Below, piece by piece: positions 30,249 through 39,736 of a DNA stretch of 64,000 nt. Source of the DNA: Marinospirillum celere (lineage in GTDB: Bacteria > Pseudomonadota > Gammaproteobacteria > Pseudomonadales > Halomonadaceae); assembly GCF_900112235.1 (NCBI RefSeq), contig NZ_FOLH01000005.1, positions 186,001 to 250,000 of the forward strand, given 5' to 3'. The translations under genes and the position numbers were made by a program. Numbering within the stretch: the first letter of the stretch is position 1; every line of letters begins with the position of its first letter. Under the pieces are notes generated by a model. The model did not search any database. It saw only the letters and a program-made list of their open reading frames with translations, and was not told the origin of the DNA.

Positions 30249-31724
30249 ATGCTTCCTGTTATTGCCTTGGTCGGCCGACCTAATGTCGGTAAATCCACCC
30301 TCTTCAATCGACTGACCCGTAGCAGAGATGCACTGGTCGCCGATTTTCCAGGCCTGACCCGTGACCGCCAGTATGGTCAAGGTAAGGTTGGTGGCCGCCC
30401 CTATATTGTTATAGATACTGGCGGTATCAGTGGTGATGAAGAGGGCATCGATGCAGAAATGGCTCGCCAGTCTCTGCAAGCCATTGAAGAAGCCGACCTG
30501 GTACTCTTCATTGTGGATGCCCGTGCTGGCTTGACGGCAGCCGATGAAATGATTGCCAAATACCTGCGCGAAAATGACAAAAAGGCTTACCTGGTCGTCA
30601 ATAAAACCGATGGCCTGGATGCCGATGCCTGGAGTGCCGAATTCTATGCACTTGGCATGAGTAACGAACCCTACAAGATAGCTGCTGTTCACAATCGTGG
30701 CGTTACCGCCATGATTACTGAATTGCTGGAAAAGCTGCCCAACAGTGAACCGGAAACACCTGAGCAGGAAGCTGCCGAGCAGCCGTTAGAAGAAGAAAAT
30801 GATAGTGGCCTGGCAGAAGAAGCTCTCAAGCATTCCGAAAGAGAGTTGCGGTTTGGCATTATTGGGCGTCCCAATGTTGGCAAATCCACCCTGGTCAACC
30901 GTATTCTCGGCGAAGAAAGGGTCATCGTTTTTGATCATCCAGGCACCACACGTGATGCCATCACTATTCCTTTCGAGCGCAACGGCAAGAAGTATACTCT
31001 GGTTGATACAGCCGGTATTCGCCGTCGCCGCAATGTCACGGAAACAGCAGAAAAATTCTCTATCGTAAAAACCCTGCAGGCCATCAAAGAATGTAATGTT
31101 GCAGTGATGGTTATGGATGCTCGTACCGGCTTGGTGGATCAGGATTTGCATCTGCTGAGCTTTGTTCTCGAGTCCGGGCGCTCTGTAGTCCTGGCAGTCA
31201 ATAAATGGGACAAGCTCGATCAAGAGATCAAAGACAAAATCAAACAGGACGTCACCCGCCGTCTGGGTTTCGTTGATTATGCCGACATCCACTATATTTC
31301 TGCACTGCATGGCACCGGTGTTGGCGAGCTGTTTCGCTCAGTAGAAAAAGCCTACAAGTCGGCAACCAGCCACTGGTCTACCAACCGCCTCACCAATCTT
31401 TTGCAGGACGTAGTCAGTGAGCACCAACCACCGATGATTAATGGTCGGCGAATCAAGTTACGCTATGCTCACCAGGGTGGGCTCAACCCACCCATTATCG
31501 TGGTTCATGGCAATCAGACCGATGCCCTGCCCAACAGCTATAAGCGTTATTTGATGAACACCTTTCGCAAGGTGCTCAAGGTCACAGGTACACCCCTGAA
31601 GTTTGAGTTCCGCAGTGGTGAGAATCCCTATGCCCCTGAAGCCAAAACCAGTCGTGAAGCGGCCAAAGCACGCCAACTGAAACTCACCAAAGAGTCTCGC
31701 CAGAAGCGTAAACAACGCCGCTAG
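30249..31724 (+). CDS. der: Ribosome-assembly GTPase Der (EngA)
   Basis: 491 residues with two tandem GTPase domains: [14 protein letters not shown] at residue 8 with NKTDGLD, and [14 protein letters not shown] near 202 with NKWDKLD. An acidic linker lies between (about 160-195), and a KH-like C-terminal domain ends in a basic tail. It is needed for 50S subunit assembly. Its TAG stop shares the palindrome CTAG with the stop of the convergent Rossmann gene. Confidence 0.97.
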   Translation: MLPVIALVGRPNVGKSTLFNRLTRSRDALVADFPGLTRDRQYGQGKVGGRPYIVIDTGGISGDEEGIDAEMARQSLQAIEEADLVLFIVDARAGLTAADEMIAKYLRENDKKAYLVVNKTDGLDADAWSAEFYALGMSNEPYKIAAVHNRGVTAMITELLEKLPNSEPETPEQEAAEQPLEEENDSGLAEEALKHSERELRFGIIGRPNVGKSTLVNRILGEERVIVFDHPGTTRDAITIPFERNGKKYTLVDTAGIRRRRNVTETAEKFSIVKTLQAIKECNVAVMVMDARTGLVDQDLHLLSFVLESGRSVVLAVNKWDKLDQEIKDKIKQDVTRRLGFVDYADIHYISALHGTGVGELFRSVEKAYKSATSHWSTNRLTNLLQDVVSEHQPPMINGRRIKLRYAHQGGLNPPIIVVHGNQTDALPNSYKRYLMNTFRKVLKVTGTPLKFEFRSGENPYAPEAKTSREAAKARQLKLTKESRQKRKQRR

Positions 31725-32113
31725 CCAATACCTTCATCATCAGGGTGAAAACTAGGTACCAAGCAGGGGCTGCGATCGCTGAGGCTGATCATCAGGCGCG
31801 CCAGCAAGTCATGAACGATCAGCGTTTTACGATTACCTGTCTGCTCATAGTGCGCCTTGATGTGACTCTTTAAGTCACGATCACCGGACACCTCAATCAA
31901 AATGTCCACCTCACCCACTGCCTCGACTAGTTCTAGAGGGTCGGTATAACAAGGTATGGCCTTGTCTCTGGCCAAACGCATACCGGGTGATTCTCTATCC
32001 TGATCGGCCACACCCAGCACCTGAATATACGAATAGTGCAATAGATCCTTAAGCAAGGGTGTGCCAGTCCGTCCTGCGCCTATCAAGGCAATACTTAGCG
32101 TTTCATGGGGCAT
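31721..32113 (-). CDS. Small stand-alone Rossmann-fold (NAD(P)-binding) protein
   Basis: 130 residues. It opens with a dinucleotide-binding beta-alpha-beta signature, [20 protein letters not shown], followed by an acidic turn (GVADQDRES) and [10 protein letters not shown], as in homoserine-dehydrogenase or oxidoreductase N-terminal domains. No catalytic domain follows, so it is either a binding/regulatory protein or the remnant of a larger enzyme. It ends in the same CTAG as der. A ribosome-binding site is seen on the minus strand (AGGAGA-like) before the ATG. Confidence 0.7.
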   Translation of the reverse strand: MPHETLSIALIGAGRTGTPLLKDLLHYSYIQVLGVADQDRESPGMRLARDKAIPCYTDPLELVEAVGEVDILIEVSGDRDLKSHIKAHYEQTGNRKTLIVHDLLARLMISLSDRSPCLVPSFHPDDEGIG

Positions 32114-32304
32114 CTTCCTGTCTCCTTATTTCCTTCTCCTGTTGAGCTACTATAAACCTGACCTAACAGGCGTTAAAATCAAAAACAGGTAAATAGTTCC
32201 AAGTCTTGATCAGGGTCATCTAAAAGCTGCTAGCTAACCTTGTATGGACGTTTTATGCTAGCCTCAAACATCTAATCGGAATACTTGTTAAGGAGACGGG
32301 CTCG

Positions 32305-33987
32305 ATGGTTGAAAAATCTAACGAACAGCAGTCCAGCCCGGAGCAACTTCCCAGCGCCCTGGATCTGGGTTTTGTTTTTCAACTGCACGAAGACACCAAC
32401 GAGCTTTGGATCTCTTTCGACCCTATAGATACCAGCCGGGAACTGACCAAGGAACAGTTTCAACGGCTCGTTGAGGAGGCTGGCTATACTACTGACAACT
32501 TCCCTCTGCTTGCCCCCAATGTCAGCATTCTTCTTGGCTCAGTACGTCGGCGTGAAAGCAAGGACATCTGCATCAGTATTCCTGTTGATGGCCGGGCAGA
32601 AGTCTTTTTCAGCCCTAACAAACTCTTGGCAGGGATGGTTATTTACGGCGCTGAAGGACGAGGCAAGCTGGTCGACCGCCCAATGATTGATCAAGCCATC
32701 AAAAAGGCCCGTATCACCCATGGCCTTTTGGAAGACGCTCTGGAAACCCTGGCCAGTGAAGACTTAAACCGCTCTCTGCGTAATTCAGGTCAGGTTTACT
32801 GCTCGGTCATTGCCTATGGCGAAGCCCTGGAAAATGGCGTTGATGGACATCTGGAACTTTTAATTGAAGATGCGTCCGACCGTCGCTTCCAGGAAGACCA
32901 GCATGGCACCATCGATTTTCTGGATCGGGGTGAATTTCCCTTTATTGAAGAAAACACTCCGCTCATGCGCCGGCATCCACCAACCAAGGGGAAACCCGGC
33001 TGCAGTGTGCTGGGCAAAACGCTCAGAGCCAAGGATGGTAAGGACATTAACTTCAAGCTCAAGGACGCCAGCGTTAAAACAGCGGATGATGATGAAAACC
33101 TACTCATTGCAGCAGGCAGCGGCCTTCCAGTCATCAGTGACAAGGGTGTCCACCTCGAACAGGTTTTGAAAATTGATAAGGTAGATATTGAAACCGGACA
33201 TATTCGCTACCGGGGTAGTGTTGAAATCAAGGGAGATGTGCGCGATGGCATGCAGGTGATCGCAACAGGTGACATCAAGATAGGCGGAGTTGTTGACGCT
33301 GCTTTTATCAAAGCCGGTGGCCATATTGAATGTCTGGGGGGTGTTATTGGGCATACCGGCAGTGAGTATATGACGGACAAAGCGGCTCTGGTTGCTGAAT
33401 GCAGTATCCAAGCCCGCTTTGCTCACGAAGCCCTGTTACAAGCCAAGCAGGAGATTATCATTGGCAATCAGGTCATGCACTCCAAGCTGGTCGCTGGCAC
33501 CTTTATTCAAGTTCAGGGTAAAGGGCAGGTCGTTGGTGGAAGCATGCAGGCGGTGGATCTTCTGGAAATGAATTCTTCAGGCGCCGTCTCCTACACCGAA
33601 ACCCATCTAGAAGTAGGTGAATGTGCACAACTGCAGGAAACCTATACTCAACTGCTGAGTCAGTTGAATCGCTTGGAAGAGCAAAAATACCAACTAATTG
33701 AATTGGCCCGCAAGGTACGCAAAGCAGGTGCTGAAGAGCTAGCCAAAAAAAAGCCCCAATTAATCAAAGCCAAGGAAGCTCTTCAACTGCGTAGTGCTCA
33801 CTTAAACAAAGAGCTAACCGAAACCGAACAACAGCTAAAACGCTACTATGCTTCAAAAATCCAAATCAACCGAAGGGCTTACCCTGGAAGCCAAATTACG
33901 GTTGCCGGTCATCAATATGAAGTCAATAAAGAGCTGGATAAAGCAACCTTTGTTCTCAAAGAAGATAAGGTACAAATTCAGCAGTAA
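32305..33987 (+). CDS. FapA (DUF342) family protein
   Basis: 560 residues. Residues ~90-440 match the FapA/DUF342 layout: an N-terminal alpha/beta part, the loop PPTKGKPGCSVLGKTLRAKDG, and a repetitive right-handed beta-helix (VEIKGDVRDGMQVIATGDIK, AFIKAGGHIECLGGVIGH). A C-terminal coiled coil (about 445-520) follows. FapA proteins affect flagellar or polar localisation in Vibrio; many paralogues have unknown roles. No flagellar gene is adjacent. AAGGAG lies 11 bases before the ATG. Confidence 0.82.
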   Translation: MVEKSNEQQSSPEQLPSALDLGFVFQLHEDTNELWISFDPIDTSRELTKEQFQRLVEEAGYTTDNFPLLAPNVSILLGSVRRRESKDICISIPVDGRAEVFFSPNKLLAGMVIYGAEGRGKLVDRPMIDQAIKKARITHGLLEDALETLASEDLNRSLRNSGQVYCSVIAYGEALENGVDGHLELLIEDASDRRFQEDQHGTIDFLDRGEFPFIEENTPLMRRHPPTKGKPGCSVLGKTLRAKDGKDINFKLKDASVKTADDDENLLIAAGSGLPVISDKGVHLEQVLKIDKVDIETGHIRYRGSVEIKGDVRDGMQVIATGDIKIGGVVDAAFIKAGGHIECLGGVIGHTGSEYMTDKAALVAECSIQARFAHEALLQAKQEIIIGNQVMHSKLVAGTFIQVQGKGQVVGGSMQAVDLLEMNSSGAVSYTETHLEVGECAQLQETYTQLLSQLNRLEEQKYQLIELARKVRKAGAEELAKKKPQLIKAKEALQLRSAHLNKELTETEQQLKRYYASKIQINRRAYPGSQITVAGHQYEVNKELDKATFVLKEDKVQIQQ

Positions 33988-34008
33988 TCTTCTGGAAAGC
34001 CAGCTCCT

Positions 34009-36843
34009 TTATGCCGGCTGAGTCACTTCATCAACCAAGTAGAGTATTGACTGGTAATTGATCCCTGAGTGCTCTTCCAAACCTATTTCACAGGTTCGAC
34101 TATTGGAATAGCCCGCTTCACAGCCAACCACCTCTTTTTTCAAATCCTGCAATGAAGAGGCGTTAAGTTCCGGCTGCTGAAACCCCCGGTCCCCTGCAAA
34201 ACCACAACAGGTTACAGATTCAGGCAGTATCACCTCTTCAGCACAGGCACGGGCAAGCTTAACCAGTAAATCGCCTTTACCGCGTTTGGTTGTCGAACAA
34301 GTAACATGAACAGCAATGCGCGTTTTTTTGGGCTGTATATTTAACTTGGGCAGCAGCACCTCAGCAACAAATTCTCCTGTTTCATAAAGCTGTAATTCCG
34401 GCAAGGCATCACTTTCATTCAAGCGCAAATTACAGGGACTGGTATCCGTGATAATAGGCCATTGGCCTGCTTTTGAAGCCTGGTGAAGTTGAGCCAGTAG
34501 TTCACTCTGCTTTTGGTTTGCCACCTCAAAAAGGCCCTTGGATTGAAAAGCCATACCACAGCAGAGGCTGTCTATGCCCTCAGGAATAATCACCCGGTAG
34601 CCAGCCTTGTGAAGGAGGTTCATGGTGACTGCTTTAAGGTCCTGTTGTTTCTCAACTTCATTGGAAACCCCAAAAACACGGGATGCACAAGAAGGCCAGT
34701 AGACCACTGTCGGCGCATCAGGATTGCTGGGGGCTGGGGTGGCAACCTCTAGTTGTTTGACAGGCTGGGCCGCTTGCGGCATACCTGGACGCCAATGGCC
34801 CACAGCCGATACGCCCAGTTTTCGTAACCCAGTGAAGCTGGCTTGCATACCGGAATCGCCTAGCAGCTTACGTCCCAAGCCAGCGAGCTTTAAGCCACCT
34901 CTGGCCATCCGGGTGACACCATCAAAATGACTGGCAATCCACTGGGCTTTGCCTTGTTGACCAAGATTCTGCTCGCGGCGAAGGCTGCGCACCAAATCAC
35001 CTGTATTAATTCCCACAGGGCACTGGGTTGAGCAAAGACCATCAGCAGCACAGGTATCCAAGCCCTGATACTGATACGCCTCCGCCAGCTTTTGAATTGA
35101 AACCTCTGTTTCACCTGCCTGACGACGCCGCTGCAACTCCCGCCAGATAACAATACGCTGGCGGGGTGTCAAAGTCAGACGCCGGGAAGGGCAAACAGCC
35201 TCACAAAACCCACATTCAATACATTTATCGACCAGGGGGTCAGCCTCGGGCAAAGGCTTGAGATTTTCCAAGTGAATATTGGCGTTATCTGAAAGAATCA
35301 CATCAGGATTCAACAGATTGGTAGGATCAAAAAGCTGCTTTATGGATTTCATCAGGGCATAGGCTTCACTGCCCCATTCCAACTCTACATAAGGCGCCAT
35401 ATTACGGCCAGTACCGTGCTCAGCTTTTAAAGAACCACCATATTTCACCGCAACCAACTGAGCCACCTCATCCATCAAGGCTTGATAGCGCTTTACTTCA
35501 GCCGGGTCATCAAAGCCTTGGGTAAAGACAAAATGCAAATTGCCTTCCAAGGCATGTCCAAACAGAATGGCTTCATCATAGTGATACTTTTTAAACAGCT
35601 CTTGCAGCTCACTAACCCCTTCTGCCAAACGCTCCAGCGGAAAGGCTACATCCTCAATAATGACCGTAGTCCCTATGACCCGCTCAGCACCGACTGCTGG
35701 GAAGGTGCCCTTACGGATTTTCCAATAGAGTTCATAGGTTTTAATGTCGGTTGTAAACAGCACCGGTTGCAGAGTACTCATTGCCTGCAAGGCTTGAGTG
35801 ACTTCAGCAATATTGCTTTGCAAATGCTCTGCATCACTGCCACGAACATCAACCAACAGGGCCGCTGCCTCAGCGGGTAGACTTTTCAGATCTTCCGGCA
35901 TGCCGGGCATACCCTCGACGGCCCGCAAGGCAGCTCTATCCAAAAGTTCTACCGCAGCAACCGGTGTCGGCTTCATGGCTGTCGTGGCCCAGCAGGCAGT
36001 GGCCATATCGGGAAAATAAATCAGTGCCGCTGCCTTGTGGGGGTAATCAGGCACTGTGTGGTAGGTAATTTCGCTGATAAAGCCCAGGGTGCCTTCCGAG
36101 CCGATCAACAGGTGTTTAAGAATTTCCAGTGGATCTTCAAAATCCACCAAGGCATTAAGGCTATAGCCAGTGGTATTTTTAAGTCGGTATTTATGACGAA
36201 TTTTCTCGGCCAGTTCCGTTTGGGCGCGCGTGCTTTCACCTAACTTTTGTAACCTGTCTAGCCAGCCTGCATGACTTTTTTTGAAGGCGGCGACTGAATC
36301 AACATCAGCGGTATCCAAAAGGCTACCGTCTGCAAAAACCACTCTTACATCCTTAAGAGTGTTGTAAGAATTCTGCGCAGTACCGCAGCACATGCCCGAT
36401 GCATTATTGGCGGCAATGCCCCCAATCATACAGGCATTAATAGAAGCCGGATCTGGACCGATTTTACGCTGCAAGGGTGCCAGATACTTATTGGCCTGAG
36501 CACCGATAATTCCGGGCTTCAGGCGTATCGCCTGACCGCCATCCAGAATTTCATAGTCCTTCCAACCATTCCCCAACTGAATCAAAACCGAATCCGTGAC
36601 CGCTTGACCAGACAAGGAAGTGCCAGCTGCGCGAAAGGTCACAGACAACCCCCGTTGAGCACACTCACTCAAAACCCACTGCACCTCTTCTTCAGACTCT
36701 ACCCTGACCACCAATTTAGGTACCAGACGATAAAAACTGGCATCCGTTCCATAGGCTAGCGTCCGTAACTCATCACTGATCAGGCGCTCTTCAGGAAGCA
36801 CTTGTGACAGGGCAGCTTGCAGGTCGGTATAGGGTGAAGACAT
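34009..36843 (-). CDS. FAD/Fe-S D-lactate dehydrogenase (Dld-II type)
   Basis: 944 residues from the ATG at 36843; the open frame runs 29 codons further but AAGG upstream and the family start (SSPYTDLQAALSQVL) favour 36843. The N-terminal FAD-binding PCMH domain has TFRAAGTSLSGQAVTDSVL and the FAD-linked oxidase C domain follows. Two [4Fe-4S] motifs (CIECGFCEAVCPSR, CAADGLCSTQCPVG) and two CCG motifs at the C-terminus complete the layout of Shewanella Dld-II, which is also encoded beside lldP and lutABC. Likely membrane-associated oxidation of D-lactate. Its leader carries a 7-bp hairpin (36890-36907) and repeat copy A. Confidence 0.9.
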   Translation of the reverse strand: MSSPYTDLQAALSQVLPEERLISDELRTLAYGTDASFYRLVPKLVVRVESEEEVQWVLSECAQRGLSVTFRAAGTSLSGQAVTDSVLIQLGNGWKDYEILDGGQAIRLKPGIIGAQANKYLAPLQRKIGPDPASINACMIGGIAANNASGMCCGTAQNSYNTLKDVRVVFADGSLLDTADVDSVAAFKKSHAGWLDRLQKLGESTRAQTELAEKIRHKYRLKNTTGYSLNALVDFEDPLEILKHLLIGSEGTLGFISEITYHTVPDYPHKAAALIYFPDMATACWATTAMKPTPVAAVELLDRAALRAVEGMPGMPEDLKSLPAEAAALLVDVRGSDAEHLQSNIAEVTQALQAMSTLQPVLFTTDIKTYELYWKIRKGTFPAVGAERVIGTTVIIEDVAFPLERLAEGVSELQELFKKYHYDEAILFGHALEGNLHFVFTQGFDDPAEVKRYQALMDEVAQLVAVKYGGSLKAEHGTGRNMAPYVELEWGSEAYALMKSIKQLFDPTNLLNPDVILSDNANIHLENLKPLPEADPLVDKCIECGFCEAVCPSRRLTLTPRQRIVIWRELQRRRQAGETEVSIQKLAEAYQYQGLDTCAADGLCSTQCPVGINTGDLVRSLRREQNLGQQGKAQWIASHFDGVTRMARGGLKLAGLGRKLLGDSGMQASFTGLRKLGVSAVGHWRPGMPQAAQPVKQLEVATPAPSNPDAPTVVYWPSCASRVFGVSNEVEKQQDLKAVTMNLLHKAGYRVIIPEGIDSLCCGMAFQSKGLFEVANQKQSELLAQLHQASKAGQWPIITDTSPCNLRLNESDALPELQLYETGEFVAEVLLPKLNIQPKKTRIAVHVTCSTTKRGKGDLLVKLARACAEEVILPESVTCCGFAGDRGFQQPELNASSLQDLKKEVVGCEAGYSNSRTCEIGLEEHSGINYQSILYLVDEVTQPA

Positions 36844-36939
36844 GGGGAAGTTACCTTGAAGAAGAATCGTTAATCTTGCATGGGCCACACGGCAAAGCTG
36901 TTTGCCGGTTTCAAAATCGGCCGCTTGCACTAGTCAAAA

Positions 36940-37043
36940 AGGTCAGCCGGGGTACTTTGTCAGGCTGTCTGCAACAGGAGGTTGCAGTCAGAACATACAG
37001 GGATGTATTCACGCGTCCTGACAAAGTAGCCCCGGCTTGACCT
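36940..37043 (-). repeat. Structured intergenic repeat, copy A (between lldP and dld)
   Basis: The 60-bp core (36961-37020), read on the minus strand, begins CAGGACGCGTGAATAC and ends GACAGCCTG. It matches copy B at 53 of 60 positions without indels. Inside is an 11-bp stem (CTGACTGCAAC with GTTGCAGACAG, one mismatch) around a CTCCT loop, and a smaller hairpin ATACA-TCCC-TGTAT. Flanking arms 36940-36960 and 37021-37043 continue the pairing to a ~25-bp closing stem with two single-base bulges. The arms do not resemble those of copies B and C. Confidence 0.85.
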
Positions 37044-37056
37044 GGTTAACGCTCTA

Positions 37057-38748
37057 CTACATCAGCCCGTCCGTAACACCCAGGCCATATACAGCAATCA
37101 TGGCAAGGATACCGGCAAAAGTCAGGTAATAGAGGGTGGGTATAATCGTCATTCTCAACGTCCGACCTTCACGACCCAACAAGCCGACAGTGGCCGAGGC
37201 CGCAACCACGTTGTGAATGGCAATCATGTTACCGGCAGCCGCACCCACTGCCTGCATAGCAACCAGCAGGGCACTGGAAATTCCCAGCAACTCACCAACG
37301 CTAAACTGGAACTGAGCCAGCATCAGGTTGGATACCGTATTGGAGCCAGCAATAAAGGCACCCAAGCCACCAACAGCCGGTGCAAACAGCGGATAGATGC
37401 CACCCACAGAATCCGCAACCAGCTGTGCCATAGCAACAGGCATTGAAGGCAGATCAGAAGCATTGACACCTGAATTGATCAGAATCCGCACCATCGGAAT
37501 AGTAAAGATCAGCACGAAGCCGGCACCCAAGAGCGTTTTCGAAGATTCGCTCAAAGCGGCCTTCATTTCACTGAATTTCATCTGGTGCAGGAAGTAGGTC
37601 AGGAAGACCACCATCACCATGATGCCACCTGGTAAGTACAGGGGCTGAATGCTACCTGATACTCCGGCTTCACCGAGAATATTGGCCCAGCCAAAGCTAA
37701 CACCAGTAAAGGCGTCTTTGATCGGATCGATAACGCGCGAAGCAACCAGGAAAACAGCCAGCAGTATATAGGGGGTCCATGCCTTGAAGCCGGACATGGG
37801 CATTTTGCCGGCAATCTGATCCATTTTAATTTCCAGATTACCCATCCACTCAGTAGGCCAGTCTTTGGGATCGGCAAATTCCCAGGGAGTCTTAGGCATC
37901 AAGAAGCCAGCTTTTGCAGCAGGAACAACGATCGCCAAGCCTACCAGAGCACCAATCATGGAGGGGAACTCAGGGCCAAGAAAAACACCGGCTGCGGCAT
38001 AGGGAAGAACAAAAGCCAGACCGGCAAAAATAGCGAAGGGTGCAATCGCTAAGCCTTCAGCCCAGGATTTATTTTTACCAAAGAAACGGGTCAGCATCAT
38101 CACCATCAGCAGGGGCATCAAGAGGCCAACGATGGCATGGGTAATGGCAACCTGAGAAGTGATCAGCTGGTAAAAAACTTCCCAGCTGGAACCATTGGCC
38201 AACAGATCATCACTAATACCAGCCCGATCCAGACCACCAGTGACACCAACCACAATGGGCGTACCCACAGCACCAAAAGAGACGGGGGTAGACTGGATCA
38301 TCATGCCAATCATGACTGCACCCAAGGCTGGGAAGCCCAGAGCAACCAGCAGCGGCGCAGCAACAGCAGCGGGGGTACCAAAACCTGAAGCACCTTCAAT
38401 AAAGCAACCAAACAACCAGGCTACGATGACTGCTTGAACACGCCGGTCCGGGCTAATATCAGAAAAACCCGTGCGGATAGCAGTAATAGCACCCGAGTGC
38501 TTCAGGGTATTTAACAGCAGAATGGCACCAAAGATAATCCAGAGAATGGCACCGGTTAGGATCAACCCTTGAAAGGTTGAAGCAACCACCCGGTTAACGC
38601 TCATATCCCAGGCAAAAAGACCAATCAATGCCGTGACGATAAAGACGATTGGCATGGCAATTCGTGCAGGCAGATTCAAACCCAGCAACAAAATACCAGC
38701 CAGTACCAAAGGCGCAAAGGCCAACAGGGACAGCAGGGTTTCAGACAT
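37057..38748 (-). CDS. lldP: L-lactate permease LldP
   Basis: 563 residues (E. coli LldP 551), about 12-14 membrane helices, with family blocks [25 protein letters not shown] and [19 protein letters not shown] near the C-terminus. It imports L- and D-lactate, and probably glycolate, with protons. It lies in the lactate operon between lutC and dld, bracketed by repeat copies B (upstream) and A (downstream). Its leader contains a GC-rich hairpin. Confidence 0.95.
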   Translation of the reverse strand: MSETLLSLLAFAPLVLAGILLLGLNLPARIAMPIVFIVTALIGLFAWDMSVNRVVASTFQGLILTGAILWIIFGAILLLNTLKHSGAITAIRTGFSDISPDRRVQAVIVAWLFGCFIEGASGFGTPAAVAAPLLVALGFPALGAVMIGMMIQSTPVSFGAVGTPIVVGVTGGLDRAGISDDLLANGSSWEVFYQLITSQVAITHAIVGLLMPLLMVMMLTRFFGKNKSWAEGLAIAPFAIFAGLAFVLPYAAAGVFLGPEFPSMIGALVGLAIVVPAAKAGFLMPKTPWEFADPKDWPTEWMGNLEIKMDQIAGKMPMSGFKAWTPYILLAVFLVASRVIDPIKDAFTGVSFGWANILGEAGVSGSIQPLYLPGGIMVMVVFLTYFLHQMKFSEMKAALSESSKTLLGAGFVLIFTIPMVRILINSGVNASDLPSMPVAMAQLVADSVGGIYPLFAPAVGGLGAFIAGSNTVSNLMLAQFQFSVGELLGISSALLVAMQAVGAAAGNMIAIHNVVAASATVGLLGREGRTLRMTIIPTLYYLTFAGILAMIAVYGLGVTDGLM

Positions 38749-38796
38749 GTTATCTTTCCTATCGCTTAAATGCTCTTATTGTCGTTATTGACATCT

Positions 38797-38842
38797 CCCC
38801 CGAGGCTTCCCCCTCTCACAAAGGAACCTCGGGGCTTTTTTT
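38797..38842 (+). terminator. Terminator-like hairpin, plus orientation, upstream of lldP
   Basis: CCCCGAGG (38797-38804) pairs with CCTCGGGG (38827-38834), with an inner TTCC/GGAA extension, then C and seven T (38836-38842). It has the form of an intrinsic terminator for a plus-strand transcript, yet both flanking genes run on the minus strand. On the minus strand it is a stable hairpin in the lldP leader without a following T run. A perfect palindrome GGGCTTAAGCCC follows at 38844-38855. The remaining sequence of the 328-base lutC-lldP gap is repeat copy B and a small hairpin (GCTCC/GGAGC, 39021-39035). Confidence 0.6.
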
Positions 38843-38927
38843 GGGGCTTAAGCCCACTTTCACTTCTGGCTGCGATGACAGCCAAAAAGAAATCAGTTAC
38901 CAGCATTCACTCTTCACTGAAAGTTAC

Positions 38928-39024
38928 GAGCAAGTAACCTGCTTGCCAGGACGTGTGAATACTTCCCTGTAAACTCTGTCTGCAACTTCCTGTTGCAGAC
39001 AGCCTGTCAAGCAGTCACTTGCTC
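38928..39024 (+). repeat. Structured intergenic repeat, copy B (between lutC and lldP)
   Basis: Core 38947-39006 (60 bp) on the plus strand, starting CAGGACGTGTGAATAC. The inner stem is a perfect 11 bp (CTGTCTGCAAC, 38976-38986, with GTTGCAGACAG, 38992-39002). Outer arms pair in two steps: 38939-38950 with 39003-39014 (11 of 12) and GAGCAAGT (38928-38935) with ACTTGCTC (39017-39024). Orientation is opposite to copy A. Confidence 0.87.
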
Positions 39025-39076
39025 CTTCACGGAGCTTCAACTGCCCCGCAACAGGCTCTTTCTATAAAAGACCGGC

Positions 39077-39736
39077 TTACTCCAGTACCAATATGATCAG
39101 CTCTGCTGGCCCATGTACCCCATAAGCCAGGGTCTGTTCGATGTCGGCTGTTTTCGAAGGGCCAGATATCAGCAAGGCATTGGTTGGCATGCCCTGACTG
39201 GCCCACCCCTGTTCACTCATCGCCTGGTAGAAGGTGCTGTAAATTTGATCCGCTTCCAGCAGCACAAAATGCACAGGGGGAACCAGGCTCATCAAACGAG
39301 GCTCATCTTCATCAGGCCAAAGAATCAGGGTTCCAGTCTCGGCAATTGCACCTCGACTGGTGGTCAGGGAAGCATCCACCTGATTAAATAATTCGGATTT
39401 CCAGTCTTCAATAGGACGCTGGTAACTCAGTAGCTGGGGTAGCTCTTCATGCCACTGCTCTCTTAACTCCAAGGCCGGTTTTTTGCGGTCACTCACCAAG
39501 AGGTTGCTGATTTTTTTCTCGGCCAGTAAACGAATCAGTTCTGCTACCCAGCGGTCTGCCGCTACTCGGTGTACTTCACCCTGTACCGATTCGATTTTCT
39601 GCTGGAAGAGGTCCAGCTTTTCGGCAGCATTCCAGTTTCTGTCTCTGACCAGAGAAAAATCACTGACCGGAACACCAAAGCTTTCTTTACGGCCTTCACG
39701 CAGACGCTTAAGAATATTGCTACGAGCCTGGTTCAT
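39077..39736 (-). CDS. lutC: Lactate utilisation protein C (LutC/LldG)
   Basis: 219 residues of the LUD/DUF162 family, with SLTTSRGAIAETGTLILWPDE and the C-terminal GVHGPAELIILVLE block. It is the third subunit of the LutABC (LldEFG) complex that oxidises L-lactate to pyruvate. Its start overlaps the lutB stop by four bases. Confidence 0.93.
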   Translation of the reverse strand: MNQARSNILKRLREGRKESFGVPVSDFSLVRDRNWNAAEKLDLFQQKIESVQGEVHRVAADRWVAELIRLLAEKKISNLLVSDRKKPALELREQWHEELPQLLSYQRPIEDWKSELFNQVDASLTTSRGAIAETGTLILWPDEDEPRLMSLVPPVHFVLLEADQIYSTFYQAMSEQGWASQGMPTNALLISGPSKTADIEQTLAYGVHGPAELIILVLE

